A DNA stretch of 64,000 nt from Herbaspirillum huttiense. GTDB taxonomy: Bacteria; Pseudomonadota; Gammaproteobacteria; Burkholderiales; Burkholderiaceae_D. The stretch covers positions 3,596,001 through 3,660,000 of the forward strand of contig NZ_CP037993.1 in NCBI RefSeq assembly GCF_004367745.1, written 5' to 3'. The notes under the pieces were generated by a model, which saw only the letters and a list, made by a program, of their open reading frames with translations, had not been told where the DNA came from and searched no databases. Shown here one piece after another: positions 20,227-29,116 of the stretch (position 1 is the first letter of the stretch; each line of letters opens with the position of its first letter). The translations under genes were made by a program, and so were the position numbers.

Positions 20227-21024
20227 ATGTCTTCCGTTTCCACCCTCCCTGCCCCCCTGTCGGACCTGATCCAAACCGCCCATCCCTCCTGGCGTGCCGC
20301 CCTGCGCGCCGGGCTGGAGGCGATCCAGCAAGCCGATCCCGCTTATCTTTCCATTCTGGCGCAGGACGATTACCTGCCCACCGAAGGCCGGCTGTTCGCG
20401 GCCTTCACGCAGCCCATGGACCAGGTGCGCTACGTGCTGGTGGGCGAAGGCCCCTACCCGCGCGCGGCCAGCGCCACCGGCGTGTGCTTCATGGATGGTG
20501 CGGTGGGTTCGCTGTGGTCGGAAAAGGGCTTGTCCAAGCAGGTCAACCGGGCGACCTCGCTGCGCAATTTCATGAAGATGCTGCTGGTGGCCGAAGGCGC
20601 GCTGCATGCGGGCCAGACCAGTGGCGATGCGCTGGCCGGCATTGCGGCGCAGGCCCAGGCCGATGTGAAAGGCAGCATCCAGACCCTGGCCGACCTGCAG
20701 GACAACCTCACTGCGCAAGGCTTCCTGCTGCTCAATGCCAGCCTGGTGTTCCGCAGCCACGTCGCACCGGTGAAGGACGCCAAGGGATGGAAGCCCTTCT
20801 TTGAAACGGTATTGCGCGCGCTGGCCGAGCATGGCCAGGCACAGGGAAAAAACCTGCCCACGCTGGTGTTGTGGGGGAAGATCGCCGAGCAGCTGAGCGG
20901 CCTGCCGCTGGTAGCGCAATTCCCGCGCGCGGTGGCCGAGCATCCCTACAACCTCAGCTTCATCGAGCACAGCGGCATGCAGCAATTGTTTGCGCCCATG
21001 CAGCTGCTGAAGAAGCGGGCCTGA
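20227..21024 (+). CDS. uracil-DNA-glycosylase superfamily protein with altered catalytic motifs
   Basis: 265-residue protein with the fold order of family 1 uracil-DNA glycosylase: DYLPTEGRLFAAFTQP, then the water-activating motif, LLLNASLVFRS, WG near 216-217, and a C-terminal His motif. Motif 1 reads GEGPYP (73-78) where Ung has GQDPYH, so the catalytic Asp is Gly75. The HPSPLS motif reads HPYNLS (239-244). Activity on uracil is therefore doubtful; it may have another substrate or a purely DNA-binding role. A GGCGGTATACAAT element at 20173-20185 could hold its -10. It follows uvrB by 76 nt, suggesting a DNA-repair neighbourhood. ATG 20227 chosen because homology-like sequence starts soon after. 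Confidence 0.75.
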   Translation: MSSVSTLPAPLSDLIQTAHPSWRAALRAGLEAIQQADPAYLSILAQDDYLPTEGRLFAAFTQPMDQVRYVLVGEGPYPRAASATGVCFMDGAVGSLWSEKGLSKQVNRATSLRNFMKMLLVAEGALHAGQTSGDALAGIAAQAQADVKGSIQTLADLQDNLTAQGFLLLNASLVFRSHVAPVKDAKGWKPFFETVLRALAEHGQAQGKNLPTLVLWGKIAEQLSGLPLVAQFPRAVAEHPYNLSFIEHSGMQQLFAPMQLLKKRA

Positions 21025-21048
21025 GGCGGCCCGCTTCCATTTCCTCGC

Positions 21049-23064
21049 TCAGAACTCTTCCCAGTCGTCGCCACCACCGCTCTTGGGCGGTGCTTTCGGT
21101 GCGGCCTTGGGCGCGGCAGGCGCAGCCGGTTCGGCCGGCAGCGCAGGCTTGCTGGCGGGCTTGGCCTTCAGCGGTGCCGGCTTGGGCGTGATGTTGACCG
21201 GTGCCGGACGGGCTGCTGCAGCCGGCGGCGGGGCTGCATGATGAACCGGCGGCGGCGTGATCGGTGCGGCCCCGCCGCTTTCATCCAGCTTGAAGCCCGC
21301 CACCACGGCAGCCAAGTGAGCCGCCTGTTCCTGCAGGGACTTGGCCGCTGCCGCTGCTTCCTCCACCAGCGCCGCGTTCTGCTGGGTCGCCTCATCCATC
21401 AGGGTCACGGCATTGCCCACTTCGGTGATGCCGGCACTCTGCTCCTGGCTGGCTGAACTGATCTCACCCACGATGTCTGTCACGCGGCGCACGCTGGAGA
21501 CCACTTCATCCATGGTCGAACCGGCCTGGGCCACCAGCTGGCTGCCCGCTTCCACCTTCTGCACCGAGTCATCGATGAGCTGCTTGATCTCCTTGGCGGC
21601 CGTGGCCGAGCGCTGCGCGAGGGAACGCACTTCCGACGCCACCACCGCAAACCCGCGCCCCTGCTCACCAGCCCGCGCCGCTTCCACCGCGGCGTTCAAG
21701 GCCAGGATATTGGTCTGGAAGGCGATGCCATCGATGACGCTGATGATGTCGACGATCTTGCGGGAAGACTCATTGATGGAACTCATGGTGCTGACCACCT
21801 GGCCCACCACGGTGCCGCCATGCACCGCCACATCCGAGGCCGACACTGCCAGCTGGTTGGCCTGGCGGGCGTTATCGGCGTTTTGCTTCACGGTGGAGGT
21901 GAGTTCTTCCATCGCCGAGGCGGTCTCTTCCAGGGAACCGGCCTGCTGCTCGGTGCGGGCGGACAGGTCCATGTTGCCGCTGGCGATTTCGCTGGAAGAA
22001 ACCTTCACAGACTCGCTGGCGCGCCGGATATCGAGCAAGGTGCGCGAGATCTTGTCGGCAAAGTGATTGAAGGCGCGGGAAATTTGCGCCAGTTCATCCT
22101 TGCCGCTGGTATCGAGCCGGCGCGTAAGATCGCCGTCACCTGACGCGATTTCTTCCATCGCATTGCGCACCACGCCCAGGCGGCGCAGCAGGCGCGTGAT
22201 GGTGTAGCTCAGCAGCAGTGCCGCCGCAACGATGGCCACCACGGCCAGGATCACCGCCAGCGCCATCAGCGCACCAATCGCATGCGTGGCCTCGCGATAA
22301 TCCAGCGCCACCACCAGCGACCAGTCGGTGTTGTCGATGGGTTGCGTGAAGAGCAGATACGACACCCCGCCGATGATGGCGCTGCCGCCCTGCTTCATGC
22401 CCGCCAGGGAGGCGGCGGAGAGATTCTGGTCCAGCGCCGACACCGGCTTCAAGGCCAGCTCCTTGTTGGGGTGGGTGATGATGAGGCCATCCTTGCCGAC
22501 GATGAAGGCGAAGCTGGATGGCGTGGGCTTGATGCCGGCCACGGTGCGCACCACGTTGTCGAGTTGCACGTCCGAGCCCAGCACGGCCTGCAGGGTCCCC
22601 TTGTCGCTGACCGGCTCGGCGAAGGTCACGACCAGCTTGCCGGTGGTGGCGTCCACGTAGGGGGCAGTGAGTACCGGCTTGCCGGCATCGACCGCCTGCT
22701 TGTACCAGGGTCGCGCGGTCGGATCGTAGCCGGCCGGCATCGGGTGCAGGGCCAGCATGCGCTTGTCGGGATAGCCGATGTAGGCATCATCGAAGGAACC
22801 GGCCTCCTGGGCCGCCGCGACGATGGGCAGGACATCGCTTTGCTTCAGGGCCTGCTTCATGGCCCCGGTGATGATGCGCTTGCTGCGCACCCACTCGGTG
22901 ATGTTGGCGGCGTAGCTTTCGGTGAGCTGGCGGGTCTGGGTGGAAATGCCCTCCAGCGTATCGCTGCGGACGGTGTAGATGTTGGCACCACTGAGAACGA
23001 TCATGGCCACCGCCACGATCAGTACGCAAATGACGATCAGCCGGGCACGAAGTGAAGACAACAT
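21049..23064 (-). CDS. methyl-accepting chemotaxis protein (Cache-type sensor)
   Basis: 671-residue chemoreceptor: TM1 at about 7-30, a large periplasmic double-Cache-like domain ([40 protein letters not shown]), TM2 near 280-300, HAMP, and the signalling helical hairpin almost identical to that of the receptor at 4991-6766. A Pro/Ala-rich linker ends in DWEEF, a CheR/CheB tether. Cache sensors with WxxxA-PYVD motifs often bind amino acids or small carboxylates. ATG 23064 has a GGGGAG site and directly precedes TM1; an upstream ATG at 23088 is less likely. Confidence 0.93.
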   Translation of the reverse strand: MLSSLRARLIVICVLIVAVAMIVLSGANIYTVRSDTLEGISTQTRQLTESYAANITEWVRSKRIITGAMKQALKQSDVLPIVAAAQEAGSFDDAYIGYPDKRMLALHPMPAGYDPTARPWYKQAVDAGKPVLTAPYVDATTGKLVVTFAEPVSDKGTLQAVLGSDVQLDNVVRTVAGIKPTPSSFAFIVGKDGLIITHPNKELALKPVSALDQNLSAASLAGMKQGGSAIIGGVSYLLFTQPIDNTDWSLVVALDYREATHAIGALMALAVILAVVAIVAAALLLSYTITRLLRRLGVVRNAMEEIASGDGDLTRRLDTSGKDELAQISRAFNHFADKISRTLLDIRRASESVKVSSSEIASGNMDLSARTEQQAGSLEETASAMEELTSTVKQNADNARQANQLAVSASDVAVHGGTVVGQVVSTMSSINESSRKIVDIISVIDGIAFQTNILALNAAVEAARAGEQGRGFAVVASEVRSLAQRSATAAKEIKQLIDDSVQKVEAGSQLVAQAGSTMDEVVSSVRRVTDIVGEISSASQEQSAGITEVGNAVTLMDEATQQNAALVEEAAAAAKSLQEQAAHLAAVVAGFKLDESGGAAPITPPPVHHAAPPPAAAARPAPVNITPKPAPLKAKPASKPALPAEPAAPAAPKAAPKAPPKSGGGDDWEEF

Positions 23065-23526
23065 GGCGAACTCCCCTGTAAGAAGCAATGAAGCGGAACC
23101 TGCATGAACAGCAACATATTTCTTTTCCCCGCGATCAATATAGCAGTGGTCGGCTACCGGGCGATGTCATTTTTGTTAAGAGGAAAGTGTCCGGAGCGGG
23201 CAAGACGGCATGGCTTTTCAGGAAACACACGCGTAAACGACAAATCCCCGCAGCAGCGGGGATCGGGGGTGTTCAACGCAGCGTGCACCTGGCCATGTTG
23301 GGGGTGCTGTCGGCCATCAGGCCACCGTTGCGGGCAATACGGGTACTACGGAGATGCGTCGGGCAGGGTCTGCCTCTGTGGGCGACTGCTGGCTGCCTGC
23401 TGCGGCTCCGGGCATGCGGAGCCGGTCTCTTCTTCGTCGTTCTTCAGGCGCATTGGGCCTGGTCCTGCCGGGTACTGCGGTACTTCATTGCTGCGGGTGC
23501 TGCCATCAAGCTGGCCGCATCGGCAT
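23065..23526. other. non-coding stretch with a stem-loop
   Basis: 462 nt upstream of the chemoreceptor. An 8-bp stem-loop (23244-23251 with 23256-23263) has a weak T tail on the minus strand and may end the small gene at 23527. A 35-codon minus-strand frame and others are open but show no convincing coding signal. Confidence 0.4.
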
Positions 23527-23781
23527 TCAGATCTGCGATTGCAGCTTCCAGACGGCGTGCAGGTGGCTGTGATCCAGCTGGCGCAGGCGCACTTCCATCT
23601 CGAAATGGTCGGTCACGCCTTCGAAGTAGGCGGCGTCATGCAGGTCGGTAGCATCGTTGCGCACGGGCTTCAGGGCGTGGGCGGCGATGACTTGCTGGAC
23701 AGCAAACTTCACCAGCTCGACCAGGGAGCGCAAATTGTTAGAAAAACCGGCATCTTTTGCCAATATACTGACGTTGTTCAC
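23527..23781 (-). CDS. hypothetical small protein (84 residues)
   Basis: Family not recognised. The frame is open from 23865, but the best start is GTG 23781 with an AAGGA site 7-8 nt upstream, giving VNNVSILAKDAGFSNNLRSL and a cytosolic, helix-rich, His/Asp-containing protein. It is divergent from the LysR gene, with about 100 nt of AT-rich promoter sequence between them. Such divergent pairs are often regulator and target, which would make it a candidate target of that LysR. Confidence 0.55.
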   Translation of the reverse strand: MNNVSILAKDAGFSNNLRSLVELVKFAVQQVIAAHALKPVRNDATDLHDAAYFEGVTDHFEMEVRLRQLDHSHLHAVWKLQSQI

Positions 23782-23884
23782 GATGAATTCCTTCTGTTTG
23801 ACGTTTGGGTGATTGAAGAATAAGGTCGCCCCCGGCTTTTGCAAAGCAACATTTTCCGTCACCACTATAAGTTTTTCTTACAGC

Positions 23885-24823
23885 ATGTCTTCATCCTTAC
23901 CCCCGCTCAAGGCCCTCAAGGTGTTCGAAGCGGCAGTCCGGACGCGGAGTCTGACGCTGGCGGCCCATGAACTTTTCATCACCCATAGCGCGGTCAGCCA
24001 GCAGATCAAAACGCTGGAAGAGTATTTCGAACAACCGTTGTTTTTACGCCAGTCGCGTGGTGTGGAACCCACAGAAGCGGCTCTGGCCTTCTATGCCGAG
24101 GTCAAAGCCAGCCTGGACCGCATTGCCCTGGCGGCCGAACAGTTGTCCCTAGCCGGCAAGAGCCGCGTGGTGCGCCTGATCGCCGCGCCCTCGGTGGCCA
24201 TGCGCTGGCTGATTCCGCGCCTGTCGCAGTTCCAGATTGACAACCCGCGGATCGAGGTGCGCGTCACCACGACCATGTCGGAGTATTTCGAGGATGTGAA
24301 GGATCCTTTCGACGTCATCATCTGGCGCAGCCCGCTGGAGCGCAGCGGCTACGACTGCGTGCGCTTCCTGGATGACGTGTCGGTACCGCTGGCCTCGCCG
24401 CACTTCCTGGAGACGCACCCGATCCGGGTCCCGCGCGATTTCGTGGAGGTACCGTTGATTCACCTCTCCAGCCGTTCAGCGGCCTGGTCGCAGTGGCTGG
24501 GCAAGGCCGGGGTGGCGGTACGGCGCAAGATGCCGGGGACGGTGTATGAACATTCCTTCCTGAGCCTGCAGGCGGCTGCTACTGATCAGGGGGTGGGCAT
24601 GGGCACGCTGGCGCTGGTGGATGACGATCTGGCCGCAGGCCGGCTGGTGCGGCTGTTTCCGGAGATCGTGCTGCACGGGGAGGGTTACCACATGCTCTAT
24701 CGCAGCAGCGCCGACACCAATCCGGCACTGAAGACTTTCATCACGTGGTTGAAGCAGATGGGCCAAGCGTCTTCGTTCGATCCGCAGCAGACCTGGCCGG
24801 CGGATTTTCCTGGCGAATACTGA
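23885..24823 (+). CDS. LysR-family regulator, GcvA-like
   Basis: 312-residue LTTR. Residues 1-65 form the winged helix (LKALKVFEAAVRTRSLTLAA, THSAVSQQIKTLEEYFEQPLF), and a periplasmic-binding-like effector domain follows (AAPSVAMRWLIPRLSQF, DPFDVIIWRS). The PPLKALKVFEAA start and W-L-I-P-R-L motif are typical of the GcvA/TrpI/AmpR branch. ATG 23885 begins the usual N-terminus but lacks a clear ribosome-binding site. Targets unknown; the divergent 84-residue gene and the convergent monooxygenase are candidates. Confidence 0.88.
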   Translation: MSSSLPPLKALKVFEAAVRTRSLTLAAHELFITHSAVSQQIKTLEEYFEQPLFLRQSRGVEPTEAALAFYAEVKASLDRIALAAEQLSLAGKSRVVRLIAAPSVAMRWLIPRLSQFQIDNPRIEVRVTTTMSEYFEDVKDPFDVIIWRSPLERSGYDCVRFLDDVSVPLASPHFLETHPIRVPRDFVEVPLIHLSSRSAAWSQWLGKAGVAVRRKMPGTVYEHSFLSLQAAATDQGVGMGTLALVDDDLAAGRLVRLFPEIVLHGEGYHMLYRSSADTNPALKTFITWLKQMGQASSFDPQQTWPADFPGEY

Positions 24824-24868
24824 GGGAGTCCGCCCCCGCGCCGGGCGCGGGGACAAACGCGGCGGGGA

Positions 24869-25186
24869 TCAGTCCGCCGACTTGAGCACATGCACCTTGC
24901 GATCCGCGATCAGGTCCTTGGACTTCTCGCGATAGTCGGTCATGTGCGGCAGGGTGAAGTGCAGTTTCAGCGCTTCTTCGTCCTTCCACTTCTCGACGAA
25001 GGCAAAGGTATCCGGCCCCAGCGGCGCCTGGTTCGGGCCGAAGCCATCCACATCCACCACCAGTCCATATTCGATGCAACCTTCCTCGGCACGCACGGCG
25101 GCCAGGTTGGCACGGGCAATGGCCAACAGCGCTTCGCGCTGGCCGGGCTTGGCGGTGATGATGGCGACGACGGTAACGGTACTCAT
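24869..25186 (-). CDS. antibiotic biosynthesis monooxygenase-domain protein (YgiN-like)
   Basis: 105-residue single-domain ABM protein with a dimeric ferredoxin-like fold: VTVVAIITAKPGQREALLAI, EEGCIEYGLVVD, FAFVEKWKDEEALKLHF. Relatives such as YgiN oxidise quinols without a cofactor; others act on small aromatics. The substrate cannot be told here. ATG 25186 is clear. Monocistronic, convergent with the LysR gene, 45 nt between stops. Confidence 0.8.
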   Translation of the reverse strand: MSTVTVVAIITAKPGQREALLAIARANLAAVRAEEGCIEYGLVVDVDGFGPNQAPLGPDTFAFVEKWKDEEALKLHFTLPHMTDYREKSKDLIADRKVHVLKSAD

Positions 25187-25266
25187 GCGGGAATTCTCCT
25201 ATGCAAGGTGACAGGCGCCGCCAGGGCGACGGCGCGGGGCCACCAGCATACGCGATTTGTCGCGCC

Positions 25267-26199
25267 TCAGTTGAGACGGATCTTTTCCAGCAATTGCGTG
25301 ATGTTGTAGCGCATCAGCGTGAGGTAGTCCGGTGCCGGACCATCCGGTTTCGACAATGCATCGGCGTACAGCTTGCCGCCCGGTGCCGTACCGGATTCGC
25401 GGGCGATCTGCTGCAGCAGCTTGGGGTTGCTCATGTTCTCGAAGAACAGGGCCTTGATCTTCTCGCTGCGGATCTGGCGGATCAGCGAAGCCACCTCGCG
25501 GGCGCTGGGTTCGCTGTCGGTAGACACGCCCTGCGCAGCCAGGAAGCGTACCTTGTAGCGCGCACCGAAGTATTCAAAGGCGTCATGCGAGGTGATGACC
25601 TTGCGCTTGGCATCCGGGATCTGGCTGAACTGGCGTGCAGCCCAGGCATCGAGGTCCTGCAGCTTGGCGACATAGGCCTCGCCATTCTTGCGGTAGACCT
25701 CGGCACCGGCCGGGTCCAGCTTGGCCAGGGCGGTGACGATGTTGCGGGTGTAGACGATCACGTTCTGCGGATCCTGCCAGGCGTGCGGGTCGTCCTTGCC
25801 GTGATGTTCATGTCCGGCACCGTGGGCGTGATCGTCTTCGTCCTCCCCCACGCGTTCGCGCGCCTTGATGCCGGCCGAAGCCACCACGATGGGGCCACGG
25901 TAATTGGCCGACTGCGCCAGGCGCTCCATCCAGCCTTCGAAACCGAGGCCATTGACCACGATCAATTTGGCACGCGAGACCGCCTTGATGTCATCCGGCG
26001 CGGGCTGGAAGACGTGCGCATCTTCATCCGGGCCGACCAGGGTGGAGACGGCGATGCGCTCGCCGCCGACATTGGCGACCACGTCGCCCAGGATGCTGAA
26101 GCTGGCCAGCACCGGAATGCGCTCGGCAGCGGCCGCCGGCAGGCTCGCCGCCACGGCCAGGGCCGCCAGCAGCGCAGAGAGAGGACGAAACAGTTTCAT
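25267..26199 (-). CDS. zinc ABC transporter substrate-binding protein (ZnuA-like)
   Basis: 310-residue periplasmic cluster A-I metal-binding protein. The signal peptide (LSALLAALAVAASLPAAAA) is followed by PVLASFSILGDVVANVGG. Metal ligands are the histidine in DEDAHVFQP, that in ITSHDAFEYF, and a distal acidic residue (ALFFENMSNP region). A His/Asp-rich loop near 125-145 (EDDHAHGAGHEHHG) is the zinc-capture loop of ZnuA proteins, supporting zinc over manganese. ATG 26199 has a CGGAG site; the frame is open upstream across the permease gene but that is not meaningful. Last gene of the ATPase-permease-SBP operon. Confidence 0.88.
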   Translation of the reverse strand: MKLFRPLSALLAALAVAASLPAAAAERIPVLASFSILGDVVANVGGERIAVSTLVGPDEDAHVFQPAPDDIKAVSRAKLIVVNGLGFEGWMERLAQSANYRGPIVVASAGIKARERVGEDEDDHAHGAGHEHHGKDDPHAWQDPQNVIVYTRNIVTALAKLDPAGAEVYRKNGEAYVAKLQDLDAWAARQFSQIPDAKRKVITSHDAFEYFGARYKVRFLAAQGVSTDSEPSAREVASLIRQIRSEKIKALFFENMSNPKLLQQIARESGTAPGGKLYADALSKPDGPAPDYLTLMRYNITQLLEKIRLN

Positions 26200-26258
26200 G
26201 AATACTCCGGAAAAAGAGAAGCAGAAGAAATCAGCAATAGACAGGAGAAAGTGAAGTC

Positions 26259-27146
26259 TCAGGCCTGCAGGTGCGGTCGCCGCAACAGGCGCGGCAGCCA
26301 GCCGCGCGGGGCCAACAACAGCGAAGCGGCATACAGCACGCCCGCGCAGACGATGATGACGGGGCCGGACGGCACCGAGGCGTAATACGAGATCAGCAGC
26401 CCCGCATACCCGGCCAGCGCCGCCTGCAACACGCTGTTGCACAGCTGCGCGGGCAAGGTGTCGTGCCACAACCGGGCCGAGACCGCCGGCAGCATCATCA
26501 GGCCGACCGCCATCAAGGTGCCCAGGGTCTGGAAGGAGGCGACCAGGTTCATCACCACGAGCATCAGGAATACCTGCTGGTAGATCGCACCGCCGCTGCG
26601 TCCGCCGCCCACGGCCATGTAGGAAGGATCGAAGCTCTCCAGCAGCAGCCCGCGATAGAGCGCGGCGATGCCCAGCACGCTGGCGCTGGCCACACCGGCA
26701 ATGAGTACCAGGCCCTCGCTGTCCACGCCCAGTACGTTGCCGAAGAGGATGTGCAGCAGATCGAGCTGGGTGCCGTGGCGAGAAATCAGGATCACGCCCA
26801 GCGCCAGGGCCACCACGTAGATGGCAGCCAGGCTGGCGTCTTCCTTCAGTTCGGTATGGCGGCTGATCCAGCCGGCCACGGCCACCACCAGCACCCCGGC
26901 GGCAAACCCGCCGATGGACAGCGCCGGCAACGACAGGCCGAAGAAGATGAAACCCACCGCCACGCCCGGCAGCACGGCGTGGCTCAGGGCCTCGCCGAAC
27001 AGGCTCATGCGGCGCAGGGTCAGCAGCACGCCCAGCGGGGCGCTGCCCAGCGCCAGGGCAAAGGCAGCCACCAAAGCGCGGCGCATGAAGGAAAATTCCA
27101 GGAACGGGGCAATGGCCAGCGTTTGCAACGTCGAAAGTACGCTCAT
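26259..27146 (-). CDS. zinc ABC transporter permease (ZnuB-like)
   Basis: 295-residue integral membrane protein of the ABC-3 family with about eight TM segments. Family marks include LTLRRMSLFGEALSHAVLPGVA (split here as a family signature), HILFGNVLG and VASFQTLGTLMAVGLMMLPA. It forms the channel with the ATPase encoded just upstream. Its ATG overlaps the ATPase stop by 4 nt (ATGA), so the two are coupled. The binding-protein gene follows after 59 nt. Confidence 0.9.
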   Translation of the reverse strand: MSVLSTLQTLAIAPFLEFSFMRRALVAAFALALGSAPLGVLLTLRRMSLFGEALSHAVLPGVAVGFIFFGLSLPALSIGGFAAGVLVVAVAGWISRHTELKEDASLAAIYVVALALGVILISRHGTQLDLLHILFGNVLGVDSEGLVLIAGVASASVLGIAALYRGLLLESFDPSYMAVGGGRSGGAIYQQVFLMLVVMNLVASFQTLGTLMAVGLMMLPAVSARLWHDTLPAQLCNSVLQAALAGYAGLLISYYASVPSGPVIIVCAGVLYAASLLLAPRGWLPRLLRRPHLQA

Positions 27147-27979
27147 GCCTGGCCTCCCGGGCTGGCGGCATGGTGCGCGTGGGGATGCCCATGTGAATGT
27201 TCATGCGCATGGTCATGCACGCGCGACAAGGCCAGCACCTCCGCTTCGCTCACCTCGCAGACGCCGGCATGCTCATCGACCGCTTCGGCCATGGCACGGG
27301 CGCGCTGCAGGTTTTCTTCACACATGACCTCGGCCGTCTCGCCCCAGGCCACCACATTGCGCGCCAGCAGCAAGGTCTGCGGGAAGGCGCGGCGCACCTG
27401 GTCGTGGTCGTGCAGCACCGCAATGACGGTGCGGCGTTCGGCATGCCAGGCCGAGATGATGCGCAGCAGGTCGCCGGTGGTGCGGGCGTCGATGGCATTG
27501 AAGGGTTCATCCAGCAGGATCACCTCGGCATCCTGCAGCAGGATGCGGGCAAACAGCACGCGCTGGAACTGCCCGACCGACAGGCTGGACACCGGGCGTC
27601 CGGCAAAACCGTCCAGCCCGACTGCCGCCAGCGCCTGCACCGCACGCTGGCGCATGGCGGCGTCGATGCCGCCCCAGTTGCCCTTGGCCTGCCAGTAACC
27701 CAGTTGCACGCAGTCGATCACCGTGATGGGGAAGCTGCGGTCAATCTCGGCCTGCTGCGGCAGGTAGGCGATGCGGCGTGCATCGACATGGGTATGCACG
27801 CGTCCGTCATTGCAGCGCACCAGCCCCAGCATGGTCTTGAGCAGAGTGCTCTTGCCAGCCCCGTTGGGACCGACGATGGCGGTGAGCGAACCACGCGCAA
27901 AGGCCCCGTTGACATGGTGCAAGGCCGGGTGGCGGCGATAGCTGACGGTGAGGTTGTCCAGCGAGATGGCAGCGTCCAT
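27143..27979 (-). CDS. zinc ABC transporter ATPase (ZnuC-like)
   Basis: 278-residue ABC ATPase: Walker A GPNGAGKST near 37-45, Q-loop YLPQQAEIDRSFPIT, signature SVGQFQR (replacing LSGGQ), Walker B VILLDEPFNAID and switch histidine AVLHDHDQ. The C-terminal tail is very His-rich (HDHAHEHSHGHPHAHH), consistent with zinc handling. First main gene of the operon; the ATG at 27979 is one nucleotide after the stop of a small upstream frame. The operon faces a zinc-linked operon on the other strand. Confidence 0.9.
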   Translation of the reverse strand: MDAAISLDNLTVSYRRHPALHHVNGAFARGSLTAIVGPNGAGKSTLLKTMLGLVRCNDGRVHTHVDARRIAYLPQQAEIDRSFPITVIDCVQLGYWQAKGNWGGIDAAMRQRAVQALAAVGLDGFAGRPVSSLSVGQFQRVLFARILLQDAEVILLDEPFNAIDARTTGDLLRIISAWHAERRTVIAVLHDHDQVRRAFPQTLLLARNVVAWGETAEVMCEENLQRARAMAEAVDEHAGVCEVSEAEVLALSRVHDHAHEHSHGHPHAHHAASPGGQA

Positions 27980-27980
27980 G

Positions 27981-28112
27981 TCAGCCCTCCCCCAAGGCCC
28001 AGTGCACGCCCAGCCACAGCAGCAGGACTACGGGCACAACGGCCAGCACACGCTCCCACCAGGGGCTGGCGAGCACGCCTTGCTTCAACAGGAATCGAGA
28101 GAGAAACGACAC
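27981..28112 (-). CDS. possible small membrane protein ahead of znuC
   Basis: Open frame ending one nucleotide before the znuC ATG, with a single strong hydrophobic segment (WERVLAVVPVVLLLWLGVHW). The start is uncertain: GTG 28112 gives 43 residues (VSFLSRFLLKQ), and GTG at 28181 is also possible; neither has a good ribosome-binding site. The close coupling to znuC and the clean TM segment favour a real peptide. No family recognised. Confidence 0.35.
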   Translation of the reverse strand: MSFLSRFLLKQGVLASPWWERVLAVVPVVLLLWLGVHWALGEG

Positions 28113-28193
28113 GGCAGGCAATCTGAGAAGAAGCAACACGGGCACCGGACAAGGCGGCCAGCAAGGCCGGGAAGAGCACACTTGCCCGTTGGC

Positions 28194-28250
28194 GCAACCG
28201 AGTTGCAGAAACAGGAAAAGCAGGCATTATAATGCAACCCTGTTGCAGAA
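28194..28250. promoter_or_regulatory. tandem inverted-repeat operators, probable Zur sites
   Basis: A 17-bp element occurs twice, at 28194-28210 and 28234-28250, 40 bp apart and matching at 15 of 17 positions. Each contains GCAAC-N3-GTTGC arms followed by AGAA. The second is extended to TGCAAC-N3-GTTGCA. They lie between the znu-type operon and the DUF2796 gene, so they could control both directions. Assignment to Zur is inferred from the genes, not from a remembered consensus. Confidence 0.55.
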
Positions 28251-28403
28251 TGTAACAACGCTGCAAATCTGCCCGTGGTCCGGGGCACAATGCCGCTCTG
28301 AGGGCGGATCTTCTGCCCTGGTTTGCAGTCTGTTTCCTTGCGTTGCCGGTTTGCCGCCCCCCCTTAAATTCCCTTTACAACAAGCACAAGAAAGAAGCCG
28401 CCC

Positions 28404-28997
28404 ATGTTCCGATCCCGTCCATCGTTGCGCCTGATTCCTCTCGTCCTGCTGTCCCTGGCCAGCCTGCCTGCGCTGGCCGCCGATGAAGGCCATGACCATC
28501 ATGGCAACCATCCCGCGCATGTGCACGGCGTGGGCAAGCTGGACGTGGCCCTGGAAGGCAACACCCTGACCCTGCACCTGGACAGCCCGCTGATCAACCT
28601 GGTCGGCTTCGAACACGCCGCCAGCAGCGGCAAGGACAAGGACACCGTGCGCGCCGCCGTCAAGAACCTGCGCGAGGTCAACCGCATGTTCGCCACCGAT
28701 GCCGCCGCCCAGTGCAAGCCGGCCGAAGTGCAGCTGGAGTCGGCCGTGCTGACACCGGCCCTCCTGGGTGAGAAGACGCCCGCCAGCAGCGAGCCCGCCC
28801 CCAGCGATGGCCATGCCGACCTCGATGGCGATTTCACCCTGGTCTGCGCCACCCCCGGCGCACTCAATACGGTGGATGTGAGCGGCCTGTTTGCCGCCTT
28901 CCCCGGCTTCCAGCGCATCGACGTGCAACTGGCCACGCCCAAGAAGCAAGGTGCGGTGCAACTGGTGCCGGGCAGCGCCCTGATCCCCCTGAACTGA
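28404..28997 (+). CDS. DUF2796 zinc-uptake protein (ZrgA-like)
   Basis: 197-residue periplasmic protein: signal peptide ending ASLPALAA, then a His-rich stretch (DEGHDHHGNHPAHVHGVGKL), as in the ZrgA family described as part of a zinc-regulated uptake system in Vibrio. The remainder (LDVALEGNTLTLHLDSPLIN and later) is the DUF2796 domain. It is the first gene of a four-gene plus-strand operon with an ABC ATPase, permease and DUF3299 protein, the same composition as the zrg cluster. It probably captures zinc in the periplasm. ATG 28404 has an AAGAAAG site. Confidence 0.82.
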   Translation: MFRSRPSLRLIPLVLLSLASLPALAADEGHDHHGNHPAHVHGVGKLDVALEGNTLTLHLDSPLINLVGFEHAASSGKDKDTVRAAVKNLREVNRMFATDAAAQCKPAEVQLESAVLTPALLGEKTPASSEPAPSDGHADLDGDFTLVCATPGALNTVDVSGLFAAFPGFQRIDVQLATPKKQGAVQLVPGSALIPLN

Positions 28998-29116
28998 TGC
29001 ACCGACCCGCCGGGGCCACCTGCCCCGGCAACCAGTCAGCCCAATGACAGGCACCGGCGCTATGATCGGCCCTCCCCCTCTGCCTCGGCGCTCCTGCGCT
29101 TTTCCTTCATGTTGTC

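Noticed and set aside
23104..23823. Plus-strand frame of 239 codons before the LysR gene
   Set aside because: No ribosome-binding site or recognisable domain, and it runs over the better-supported minus-strand 84-residue gene.
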